Source: Gnetum montanum (Eukaryota > Streptophyta > Gnetopsida > Gnetales > Gnetaceae). Taken from it: a stretch of DNA of 64,000 nt. Of this stretch, positions 22,691 through 32,799 are shown piece by piece. The notes below the pieces were generated by a model. The model was not told where the DNA came from, made no database searches, and saw only the letters and a list, made by a program, of their open reading frames with translations. The stretch spans positions 39,690 to 103,689 of the forward strand of contig MNCI01016537.1 of assembly GCA_015680685.1 (NCBI GenBank), given 5' to 3'. The position numbers and the translations under genes are program-made. Every line of letters begins with the position of its first letter. Position 1 is the first letter of the stretch.

Positions 22691-23931
22691 GGAGCTATAG
22701 TGACCTCCCCTTGTTCGGGGTTGACTTTGACTACATCATCATGAAAGGCTAGGGTTATTGAACCCAATTCTTGTGGTGTAGGGGGTAACATGATTATACA
22801 GATGGATGCCTCATCTGCAAGGATGTCCTTCATAATGGGAATGAAGGCCAACATTTGGGCCAAGGTTTGCTAGTGAGTAGATGAGGTCATGACTAGGTCG
22901 TACAAGCTCAACGTTGTGTTCTTTTTCTTGAGCATTTGTTTCACCTGGGTTAGTGTAGCTACCAAGTCCTTGTCATTGGATGTTGTGTTTTTCTTGATTT
23001 CCTCCATGTGGATTGAGAGACAACTCTCTCGGGAAGGGGACTTGGGCTTAGTTTGTTTGGCCTACTTGGGCGTAGGGGCCCTAGTGGTTGGTTTTTGCTT
23101 ATTGGTCATAGCCTTTGCTTCAACCATGGGGGTCATGAGGCATTCATTCATCCTCTTGCACTGACATTTAATAAGTCTACCTAGGTTACTAATGGGGTCA
23201 GCCCTTGAAGGAGGAGGGACTGAGATGTTGCCCATTGTTGGGCTTTGGGTAGGTGAGGGGCCATCACTTTGTAGCACCCTCATGAAAAATGGTAGTTTAG
23301 AAGTTGTTGTGTGACCAACTTGTTGTGGCACCTTGATGAAGAAAGGCTTCTTAGTGATTTTTGTTGTTGCATCATGCCAGTTTAATGTCTTAGTAGACGA
23401 TTGGTTCAGAAATTTGATCACAAATGGAGTTGCTAAGAAATTTGATCATGCAAGGTGGCATTTTGATAAAAAAGAGAGGCCTCTTGCTTTTGGAGGCTAA
23501 GGGGACCTTTGCCTTGTTAGGAGGCACATAGATCACAAAAGGTTATTGCACAGGTTTGGGCTTGCCACCTATGCCAATGGAATTTATGACATAGGAGGCA
23601 TCATTTGTGTTGGATTGACTTATCGTGTCGATCACCAGTGGGCCTCGTTCTATCATTCTCTGTAGGTCATCTTGCAAAGCATGATAGTTGTCTGTACTGT
23701 GACCAACCAATTGATGGTAATGACNATCATCAATACATGTTTGTGTTGGATTTGCCCTACTTTCAAGAGTTGCTCCAGTAGTTCAAAGGGTTCCATTGGT
23801 AGTGGTGTATACTTTGAGTAGTCCTTGCATTGAAAGTTGGGCCTTGGGGTGACCCCTGCCGATGTAGGTGAGTTGGCACTAGAGTTGGAAATTTTGTCAG
23901 CTAGGGCCTTGGGCTGCTTAGATGTTGCAGC
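22691..23931 (-). pseudogene. NA-G gag-protease linker with His/Cys motif
   Basis: A proline-, serine- and lysine-rich linker with a few stops. Near 23690-23735 it reads HYHQLVGHSTDNYHALQDD, followed by LQRMIERGPLV; from memory this is the usual 'C.YH...GH.T..C..L...I..LI..G.L' block after gag in Tat-like plant elements. The ambiguous base at 23725 falls inside the first codon of the block. The stretch 23062-23421 is an open Q/P/K-rich piece of the same linker, including one copy of the element's short repeated motif (TLNWHDA). Confidence 0.65.
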
Positions 23932-25331
23932 CTAGTTGGTTGCTTTTGTGATTGCAGCCACTATTGCTACTATTGTATTTTTCTTGCGAGCATGTTGGTT
24001 TCTGTAGGCCACATAAGCTTGGTCATTACTAGCTTGCGTTGCTTCCTCTATGCTTTTTGCTTGGGCAAAGGCTTGGCTAAGAGACTTTGAGGCTAGATAA
24101 TACAATTTGGACTTAATGAAGTCATTTACTGCACCTTTGAAGATGGCTAGTAGATGTGCCTCCACTAGGGGTTCATGCATTTCACTCAATGTAGCATTCC
24201 AACATTGGAGGAATTTTGGCATGGGCTCTAGAGGTCCTTGCTTAACCTGCATGAGCTAGTCATGGGTTGCTTCACAATTTAGGTTGTACCTGAAGCGTGT
24301 CACAAACTGGCTTATGAGATCCTCCAAAGAGGAGATTGAGGCCTTGGGTAGCATGCAATACAAGTCTAAGGCCTTGCCAATGAGTGACATGGGGAACACG
24401 TGCAACATGATGTGTGTCCAAGCTTGAAGGAGCAGGCACTCAGATCGAAATGTGACCAAGTTTGCATTGGGGTCCCCTTCACCATTGTACTTAGTGAATT
24501 GTGGCAACTGGACCCCAGTTGGGAGAGTTAGAGGTGGTACCTTAGGACTTAAGGGATCATCTTGGTAGAAATCCACCACCTTGATGGTGTTAGAGGAGGT
24601 AGCCTAAATTGGTTTATCTCCTCCGTCAAGCTTTGGATTAGCTGGAATGCCTGATCCAAGCTTGGGGATGTGCCAGCCGATTGCATTAGCTGGGCTTAGG
24701 TTGGTTGCATAGCATAGGATAGAATTGTTGGTTGTGGAGTTTGCCAGTTTAACATCATAGTGGATAGGCGTTGCCAATTTAATGTCATAATAGATGGGCT
24801 TTTCCAGTTTAACATCATAGCCGATGGTTGTTGATGTGTTGGCTGAGTGATGGATGCGGTGATCAAAGTAGGCCACACATGAGTGGGTCGAACGAACACT
24901 ACTGATTTCAACAAGACAAGTGGAATGCAGGATGCCTGAGTTGTCTGGGCCTAGGAGGTGGCCCCTACATGAGCAAAGTGTTGGGCAAATGCATTAGTTT
25001 CTTGCGAGGAAGCCTAAATTCGCATGGTCACCATCTCAGAGACGATGGGTGGACCAAATTGAGGAGGGGTTGTACTAGGGAGTGGTTGTTGGAAGATAGT
25101 GTGGAGGGGGCTCTCATGCTTTGAGTGGGCCTCGAACTCATCTTCTCCCTTCTATGAGGCTTCCTCATAGGTTTTCCTTGCATCATGTTTGTTTGCATGG
25201 ATAAGTTGAGACAACAACTGGTGATAGGACTCTATGAGTGGAATTATGTCGAACAAGGAGGGGTTGTACTCCCATTCGTTCTGTTGGACTTGTTCATAGT
25301 CCTATTTTGCTTCCAAATCAAGATAATTCAT
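23932..25331 (-). pseudogene. NA-G gag
   Basis: Readable almost in one frame from MNYLDLEAK at 25331 to ITKATN at 23932. The N-terminal part is acidic and Q-rich (EYNPSLFDIIPLIESYHQLL). A region at 24735-24840 encodes repeated YDVKLEKP/YDIKLATP/YDVKLANS. The capsid-like core is at 24000-24550: LPQFTKYNGEGDPNANLVTF, VFPMSLIGKALDLYCMLP, LISQFVTRF, FLQCWNATLSEM. All the stops I read here (for example about 25310, 25030, 24601 and 24253) are TAG where a glutamine codon would fit. The start is chosen as the first ATG of the continuous frame after the leader. Confidence 0.82.
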
Positions 25332-25780
25332 TGGTAGCCCTACTTGGATTTTGGCACAAACAAAATTGTATTATTCATGGCTTAGTACGACTTGCTTTGG
25401 CTGGATTGTGGTATCAAACATGTTAGACTTAATGTGGAAGGTTGATCTGGATTCATATTCATAGATCAGGTTGTGAAAGTTGCTATTTGTAGAAAATGGC
25501 TAACTCTGAAAACTATAAAGAAAAAAATAACTAAATCTGTCAGTAGCAGGAAAATGGCTAAGTGTAAAAATGTAGAAAAAATGCTAAGTATGAAAATGCA
25601 GAAAAAATACTAAGTGTAAAAACTGCTAAAAATGGCCAACTCTAGCACTACACTCACTACGTTGGAGCTTGCTATGCTCTGAGAACTTGTTATGCTCTCT
25701 AGAACATCCATATTTTTAACCAAGTGCTCATCAAAAATGTAGATAGAAATGTCTTAGGCCCCCCTTATAGCACCAAAAAC
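25332..25780 (-). other. NA-G leader and primer-binding site
   Basis: Between the gag start and the 5' LTR. Next to the LTR the minus strand reads GTTTTTGGTGCTATAAGGGG (25761-25780). The TGG and its position fit a tRNA primer site, but I cannot assign the tRNA; it differs from the tRNA-Asp site of RLG-B. The rest is A-rich, with short repeats of the kind AAATGCTAAGT. Confidence 0.6.
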
Positions 25781-26451
25781 TGTAGCATCCAAAAACGTCG
25801 GTGGCTGGAACACCGAGAGGTTATCAGATGCACAGCCTAACCCCGAATCCGTGCGAGGGCTATGCTAGAGAATATGGAAATGGGGTGCCCTGAATGGTAT
25901 TTTCAATCAAACAAGGACTTACGTAGTGTTAAAATGATCATGTATGAAAAGAGTTTATAGTATGTTACACATAGGCATCGAGTCTGGCTCAACTAGAGCG
26001 TAGTAGGATGTCCCAGCCTAAGAACAATGACGTGAATGTGCAAATATGTATGAAACAGTAAGAAAGTATAAGCATTACACTAAATTCCAAAGAGAAATTC
26101 TTGAGAAATGTAATAGAATTTAAGAATAGCAGTGCACCACCCCAAAAGAGGAAGCATGGTTAATTCACAAAGGTATACATAGTGTACCATAGCCATAGTG
26201 GGAGCGTAGTCACAACCTCAGTGGCATTGGGTCATGAAGTCTGGCACTCATCATGATGAACCGTGCCTACCAGGTTGGCCACCACGATGTACTGTGCAAT
26301 GTTCTGTAGGGCTACAGCGGGGCTGCAATGGGCCGTGATGTGCAACTTTGCCTCTATAGTGGTGTGGTATGCTCTGGGTCTCGTTCACCCATGGAGCTCA
26401 GTGCCAAGATGCTAAAATGTCAAATGCCAAGTGCTTAAAAAATGCTCACAT

Positions 26452-26808
26452 CCAAGGAATTCCAACCACTAGGAAATGCCAATAGTCAAGGAATGCTAAC
26501 TGCTGGGGAATGCCAATAGTCAGGGAATGCTAACTACTAGGGAATGCCAACAATCAAGGAATGCTAATTTTTGGGGAATGCCAACAATCAAGGAATGCTA
26601 ATTGCTAGGGAATGCCAATAGTCAAGGAATGCTAATTGCTAGGGAATGCCAATAGTCAGGGAATGCTAACTACTAGGGAATGCCAACAATCAGGGAATGC
26701 TAACTACTCGGGAATGCCAACAGTCAAGGAATGCTAACTACTAGGGAATACCAATATTCAAGGAATGCTAACTGCTAGGGAATACCAATAGTTAAGGAAT
26801 GCTAACTG
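26452..26808. repeat. 34-bp tandem array in NA-G 5' LTR
   Basis: About 10.5 copies of the dimeric 34-bp unit described for 19073-19506, two copies fewer than in the other LTR. Copies within this array are more alike than I would expect from the rest of the LTR, suggesting local expansion and turnover after insertion. Confidence 0.9.
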
Positions 26809-26959
26809 TTAAAACATTAGGGTTACAAGGGTATTTATAGGGCTAGGATTAGTTCAAAATGTGGATTAGATGCCACATGGTAGTGTGGTGGGTGGGACCA
26901 CGCTACCTAGTATGCTCGTTCCATGTTATGTGTGGGACATGGGACACTTGCAGTGTCAA

Positions 26960-27135
26960 GCTGGCTATGTTGTGCTACATTGCACAGTGTGACAGGGTGC
27001 CATGTTGCGCTATGCTACACAGCGTGACATGGTGCCACGTTGCGCTACGCTACATAGCGTGACATGGTGCTATGTTGCGCTACACTGCACAATGTGACAT
27101 GGTGATATGCTGCACTATGCTGCTCAGAGTGACAT
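26960..27135. repeat. 35-bp tandem array in NA-G 5' LTR
   Basis: About five copies of a 35-bp unit with the core GCGTGACATGGTGCCACGTT then GCGCTACGCTACA. The other LTR has only about two copies (19660-19740). The unit is GC-rich and contains several CG sites, unlike its surroundings. Confidence 0.8.
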
Positions 27136-27304
27136 GTGAATCTGCAGAAAGTGCCATCATTCTAACACTTAGAAACATTTTGCAAATTTGGTAGTTGGAG
27201 CTGACTACATGCAACACTTTGAAAAAATTTGGGCAAAGTGCCACCGTTTTGACACAACCAAATTGCAGTCATGATGACACGACCCGAAATTTTGTGGTTT
27301 TTTA

Positions 27305-28944
27305 GAATGATCACAGGGAACTAAAATTTTTGAATTCTCAAAACAAATTGAGTGCTAAGCACATGAAATGGATGGAGCAATTGCAAGAGGTTTGTTTTGT
27401 TTTGAAACATGAAAGTGGAAAAAGCAATGTAGTGGTAGATGCACTTTCAAGAATTCATTACGTGAATCACTATTGCATTCAAGGACAAGGACTTGAGCCC
27501 TTCACTTTCTTGTACACTCATGATGCTAATTTTGAATCAGTTTGGAGAGACCTTAATGCTTCATTACTTAGTATAATAGATAGGTGGAGAGACTATCATT
27601 TATAGGAGGCCATCCTCTTCAAACATGATAAAACCAAAATTTAATTTTAGGAAAAAAAATTTGAAAGAAAAGTATAATTGTAGTATGGATGGATACATGG
27701 AAAAGAGAAATACCTATGACTTTGTAGGGAAGAGCTACTATTGGCCATGTATGAGAAATGACATAAATAAATTTATTAGAGAGTGTCTTATTTTCCAAAA
27801 TTCAAGGGAGGTAAGGGTAGTACTGGGAATGATTTATCTTTACCCATTCCTAATGCCCCATGGGAAAATGTCTCTATGGATTTAATTTGTCAGATTCCTA
27901 AGACACAAGTTGGTCATGATTCCATTTTTCTTGTTGTTGATAGATTTACTAAAATAGCCCATTTTTTCCATGTAAAATAAGCAATGATGCATACCATCTT
28001 GCTCACTTATATTTTCAAAATGTTTTAAGATTACATGGTTTCCCATTGAACATTGTAAGTGTTAGGGATGTTAAATTTACAATTTATTTTTAAACATTAT
28101 TATGAAAACTTTTGGATACCAAATTATCATTTTCTAGTATCTATCATCCACAAAATGATGACCAAACTAAAGTTATAAACAAATCATTGCTCAAAATTTT
28201 TAGGTATCTTTATGATAATCAATCCAATAGGCAGAAAAATATTTTATCCTATGTTGAGTTTAGGTATAATAATTCTTATCACTCTAGTATTGGGAAAAGT
28301 CCATTTGAAGCAAACTATGCTTATTCCCCTAGGATGACAAATGATTTGAAATAATTTGATAATTGTGCCCATGTTATCTCTCATTTTATAAAAATCATGA
28401 AAGACTTGCATAAGCAAGTGAATCAAAAACTTGAAGGTAAAGCCAATGAAGTTGCTACTACCATGAACTTGGAAAAGAGGAAGGTGTTCTTCAATGTTGA
28501 AGATTATGTCCAACCTCATTTATGAAAGGAGAGGCTAAGGAATGCATACTTCTCCAAGCTCAACTCCAAGAATATTGAATGACACTGCTTCTAAGATTGA
28601 AATTTCTAACTATTTTTCATTTTCTTATGTATTCAATGTTTTATATTTTAGACATTTCCATGATAAGGTGTTTATCTCTAACTTGGAGGATACTCTAGAA
28701 ATCCTTAAAGATGCATCAGATGCTTCAAGTTAATCTAAGAGACCAAGAAAACCTATTGTGCTACAAAAAAGGGAAGCTAGGAGTAAAAGAAATAGAAAGG
28801 TGCATGAATATCTAATGAATTTGAATTATCAGGGTCCTAAAAATGTAATTTGTGTTCATAAGGATTTGTCTTTGTGGGGGCTTAATGCTATCCCAAGTGT
28901 ACAGCCAATCCAAAAACAAGTTTTAAATTAAATGGTGGAAGAGG
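27305..28944 (+). pseudogene. CHR-H pol end: RNase H, integrase, chromodomain
   Basis: The plus-strand 3' end of a chromovirus polyprotein. RNase H ends with DHRELKFLNSQNKLSAKHMK and SGKSNVVVDALSR (27309-27460). The integrase zinc region follows (YYWPCMRNDINKFI, 27740-27800), then the core: PWENVSMDLICQIPKTQVGH and DSIFLVVDRFTKIAHF (27860-27975), SVRDVKF (28050) and SSIYHPQNDDQTKVINKSL (28130-28185). The catalytic glutamate expected after QT is lysine here. After the integrase tail (DYVQPHL, YFSKLNS) come FHDKVFISNLEDT and a chromodomain-like RKVHEYLMNLNYQGPK with HKDLS (28795-28870). Several frameshifts and stops inactivate it. Two later insertions (NA-G, RLG-B) split this element. Confidence 0.82.
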
Positions 28945-28967
28945 TGATGAGAACATTACCTAGCCCA

Positions 28968-29512
28968 TGTAACATTACTAAATTGTATTTTTATCTATGT
29001 TCTTTGTATCTTAGATGTTTTGTGTTTTCTTTTGTATTGTTCTACATGTCCAAGAGGCAAGAGAAGATAATTGGAAGTGCATTCTACTTATTAGGGCTTT
29101 TAGGAAGAGGTTCAGTGTTTGAAAATTCTCTCTATCAAAATGTCCTTAGGCTAGTTAAGACATCTCTAGGGTAGGCCAGGACATCTTGTGCAAAAGCTAG
29201 ACATCTCCTAGTATTTGTAGCAACTTAGGAAAGACATCTTTAATTGATGAAAGATGTCTCATGTAAGACATATCCCAAATCTTCAATACATCTTTTCTAT
29301 TGATTCGAGCTCTTAGCTCAGATGTCTTAGACGTGTCCAAGGTGTCTTCAACATTTATCATAATGGTCATAAATTCATATTTTGAGTGCTAAAAAGATGA
29401 GGAAGATACTATAAAAAGGGATCAAAACCTTCCATTTCCAAATAGAAATATGTTGTATGCTTCAACTCAATCAGAAAAAATAAGTTAGAATTATGAATTA
29501 GTATTCTAAAGT
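28968..29512 (+). repeat. CHR-H 3' LTR, part before RLG-B
   Basis: Begins about TGTAACATTACT, just after the pol end and a purine-rich stretch (GGTGGAAGAGGTGATGAGAA, 28934-28953); the exact first base is uncertain within 28944-28968. It has repeated AGACATCT-like words (29160-29340), a TATA box at 29409-29420 and ends where RLG-B inserted (duplication AAAGT, 29508-29512). The LTR should resume at 42473, but its far end is not recognised. Confidence 0.6.
29409..29420 (+). promoter_or_regulatory. TATA box in CHR-H LTR
   Basis: ACTATAAAAAGG on the plus strand, followed about 100 bases downstream by the RLG-B insertion point. The insertion therefore separated this promoter from the rest of its LTR. 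Confidence 0.6.
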
Positions 29513-30397
29513 TGATGGGTGATGGAGCAATCCAACATCCAACCATACAAGTCATAGGTATTCACGTGCAACCAGATCATAATCTATGGATGATGCAATG
29601 TAATTATGCTTAGCAATTAGTTTAATTTTGAGACTGTTGTCTTCCCATGTGGAGCTAGTAAAATCTATGGGCATGGTTTAGCTCATAGTGAGGTATATGA
29701 TAATTGATGTTGTTGGGCCATTGCTACTCCTAGTGAACATAATGAAATGGAAATAGTTTCTAAGTCTAAGTAAAATAATAAACAAATCTATTCTATCCTA
29801 TGGTAATGAATATCGGTTTCTAGTTTTTTGTACATGTCCTAGGCTTATGTAATCATTACTGAGATTACCAAGTAGTTTGCTACTGGGCAAACCAAGCAGT
29901 AATACTACGAAGTTACCAAATGATCATACTTTACGCTCAAAAGCAATCATATCCATTCCGCATAATAACAATAGTAAAAGTAAAGTGCATGGAATAGTGA
30001 AACATTAACTAGGAAAGAAATAATCAATAGTTTAAGTGCAAACAATAAACATTATTCCAAGTAAAGAAATAAACTAGGAGAATGATACAATAGTATGAAA
30101 TAGATTGATCTTTAATGCTAATTACACTTCCACCCAAGTACAAGATGTTCAAATAAAGACTCCACTAAGTCATACTACACTACAAACATTCACACTTTTA
30201 AGTACTTAAGACTAAATTCACAAAAACAAACTAAAAGTGTTCTATTACTATGGAATGAAACTCATTGTAGATCCATATGCCTATGTGCTATATTTATAAG
30301 CTGGCATGCATCCCACTATATTAGATCTACGATGTTGTAACTTGTGCTATGATATCATATATACAATATCATAGCCAAAGAAAAATTAACTTTATCA
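29513..30397 (-). repeat. RLG-B 3' LTR (885 bp)
   Basis: Begins TGATGGGTGATGGAGCAATC and ends CTTTATCA. It aligns throughout with 41579-42467. A TATA box (minus strand CTTATAAATA) is at 30290-30300. The polypurine tract follows at 30398-30410 (minus strand AGTTGTGGGGGTA). Confidence 0.93.
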
Positions 30398-30410
30398 TAC
30401 CCCCACAACT
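30398..30410 (-). other. RLG-B 3' polypurine tract
   Basis: Minus strand AGTTGTGGGGGTA directly before the LTR start TGATAAAG. It has one change from the RLG-A tract. Confidence 0.85.
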
Positions 30411-30599
30411 TACTGGGAACTTATCCTCGAGTTAAAAATTGAGGATAGAGTCCTTAGAAAATTAGAAGGTGAACTTACAAGATACTATTTACATGACACT
30501 AAATGTGGTAATGGTGTTTTACAAAAATTGATACAAGTTATGACTAGACAAACTAAAACAAAACAACAAAACTTGATGAAGCTTTATGTAGCCTAAGTA

Positions 30600-32790
30600 G
30601 TGCCTAGTGGTGGTGGCTCCTCCATCAATTACTTTCCCTTTTCATTAGGCTTCTAAAACTTGTATCTATTAAGTAGCATCTAAAGCTTCTCCTCTTCCAT
30701 TCTAGGGTCATGTACCATCCATGCTTGTTTTGCAATGTGTGATGGACGTAGTACATCCCATGGACATCGCAGTTATGAAAATATGTAATTAGCCTTGACA
30801 TACTAGGCTGCAAACTATCTTCTCTATTCTTCAAATGTATTGGCCATCTTTTGGCCTTGACATAACTCCTGATAATCTGATAGTATTTTAGCCAAGTTCG
30901 CTACAACATCTTTATTCCCTTTGTAGCTGACTTAACTACTACTAATTTATAGTTTTCCACCTAAATCTTGTACATAGCATCTTTTCAATCTGGAAACTCC
31001 TTTTCATACAATGCATATGTGGCTACAACTTACTATTCAAGCTCATTTCTAGGCCTGCCTGCTGTCAACATGATCAAGTTAGCATAACGAAGGTTAGCTA
31101 ACCTCATGTGTTCTTTTAAATCTTCTATTTGTAAGTCCTTGTTTTTAATCTTTTCTTGGTGTACATGAGCATAGTTGTCCAAGATGGGTTGCCAGTATTG
31201 ATTTTTTGCTAATATGGAATTGATTTGGGCTTTTGGCATTTGGATTTCCTTCTCATTGATTTGTTTATACATGCCCACTTAATCATGAAAATGTTCTTTG
31301 AGCCTCTTGTGGTTCTTTTCTCCATTCTTCATTGTGCTTATCTCAATAGCTAATTTCTATTTGATTGCATATGCCTCTTCCATTGAGAGGTTTTTTGTTT
31401 TCTCTTACTAAGTAGCTCATATCTTGGTTGACTCTCATCAGTTGTTCTCTCAACTAATGGATGCTCATAAGAATATTCTTCTACTCCTCTACATTAGTAA
31501 ACTTGGCATTGTCTACAGTAAGTTTTTTATTTTCTTCTTGTACTATGGTGAGTTTCTTAGCATGTGTGTATGTTTTTGCTTCTACTATTGAGGCTTTTCA
31601 CACTGCTTTCTCCTTCTTATTTTCCATCTACTTATTATGCTCTATGAGGTAATCGATTTTCTCTATTCTAAACTACTCCAATTGGTTAGGCACGAAGAAT
31701 TGAGTAGTATCTCTTTCTTCTACCCTTAAGGTCATGATCTCTTCCATTAATCTGCGAACTTCATTGTCTACATGCTCCATCCTAGTCTTTTCTATGACCA
31801 GTTTATCCTTGGTTTCTATTAGTTCTGACTGTACTGCAATGACATTACTTAGGATGTCGAAAAACATTATCATAACTTTTCCATCCACAATAGTTGATCT
31901 AGCACGTCTTCATGATTAATAGGAGTCATCAAGGTACTAACTAGCATTTGAGCATCCTTAGCTCAAGTTAGATTTACTAGTGGAACAATAGGTACATTAT
32001 TTCTTGATGTGATCTATGATCACTTCTGCTACTCCTGCTGCACCCTAGTGCTACATAACCATGACCATGGCTCCTTCCCTAGTTTCAAGCATCACTTAGA
32101 ATGATGTAGCGTTCCCAAAAATATGTTGTGACCATTAGTCCTCTTCTCCTAACTACAAAAATATTTCTCCACTGACAAGATTTGTGAAAACTATGGGCTA
32201 AATGGAAGTGTTAATAACTATGTGGAGGTTTTCCTCCTCTTGCACTCCCCAACTGATTATCTCTACGATTTGTTGTAGATGATTCATGAATGACCTATTA
32301 TCCTACAACAACAATGGTGGAACTTGCTACTGCTATTATTCTTGCTATTGTTATTGCTCCTACTATTGTTGTAATCTTGTTGCTGACCACTAGGTCCTAC
32401 TTGTTGTTGTTGTACAGTAGTTCATGTGGTTTTCCTAGTGTCTATTTGTTCCTCCATCTAATATCTCTTAGGTGGTTCTAGCTTGAGAATCTTGGCATAT
32501 GAAGCATTTTAAGCCTTTCTAAGGATGTTATTGGTGTACCCCAAGATTCTAGCATGTTTGCACAATTTCCTAATGAGGCAAGGAAATGGAAGTGTCAGCT
32601 TTCCTTCCTTCATTTCTTCAAATCACCTTTGGATCTCCATGAAATAGAGTTATGCAAGGTTTATGTTATACTTCCCCTATAAGATCGCACTTCCTTTGGC
32701 CACATACGTGGATACAAGTGGGTCCTTCCCAAAGTAGGCTCCAACCCTTAATTTCCTTGTATAACCATACCTAAAAGTATCCTTAGGCAC
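30600..32790 (-). pseudogene. RLG-B 3' ORF (env-position coiled-coil protein)
   Basis: The N-terminal domain is well readable: GAYFGKDPLVSTYVAKGSAI (about 32690-32750), then FEEMKEGKLTLPFPCLIRKL with C and KHARILGYTNNILRKA (about 32500-32620). Next is a Q-rich patch (about 32290-32440). The middle has long coiled-coil stretches: SELIETKDKLVIEKTRMEHV and DNEVRRLMEEIMTLRVEE (31690-31830), and QEKIKNKDLQIEDLKEHMRL (31080-31170). The C-terminal motif HDPRMEEEKL is at about 30685-30720. Stops are scattered. It lies between the integrase/internal tract and the 3' LTR, as in RLG-A, -C and -D. Function unknown. Confidence 0.72.
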
Positions 32791-32799
32791 TTAAGGAGT

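Larger units (their letters stand above)
18427..27304 (-). mobile_element. NA-G: gag-protease-only LTR retrotransposon
   Basis: Two LTRs (18427-19906 and 25781-27304), target duplication GAATG at 18422-18426 and 27305-27309, and a 5.9-kb interior read on the minus strand. The interior encodes gag and an aspartic protease, but I find no reverse transcriptase, RNase H or integrase; 19920-21640 is noncoding. It must have depended on a partner for replication. The gag and protease are of the type usual in Tat-like plant elements. It inserted into the RNase H region of CHR-H. The LTRs have diverged by roughly one base in seven by eye, with several length changes. Confidence 0.88.
25781..27304 (-). 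repeat. NA-G 5' LTR (1524 bp)
   Basis: Begins TGTAGCATCCAAAAAC like its partner and ends at TTTTTTA, the expected CA changed to TA, followed by target duplication GAATG. It carries the 34-bp array (26452-26808), a TATA box (26831-26842) and a longer 35-bp array (26960-27135). Extra bases near 25950 (about 25 nt) and different array lengths explain the size difference from the 3' LTR. Confidence 0.9.
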
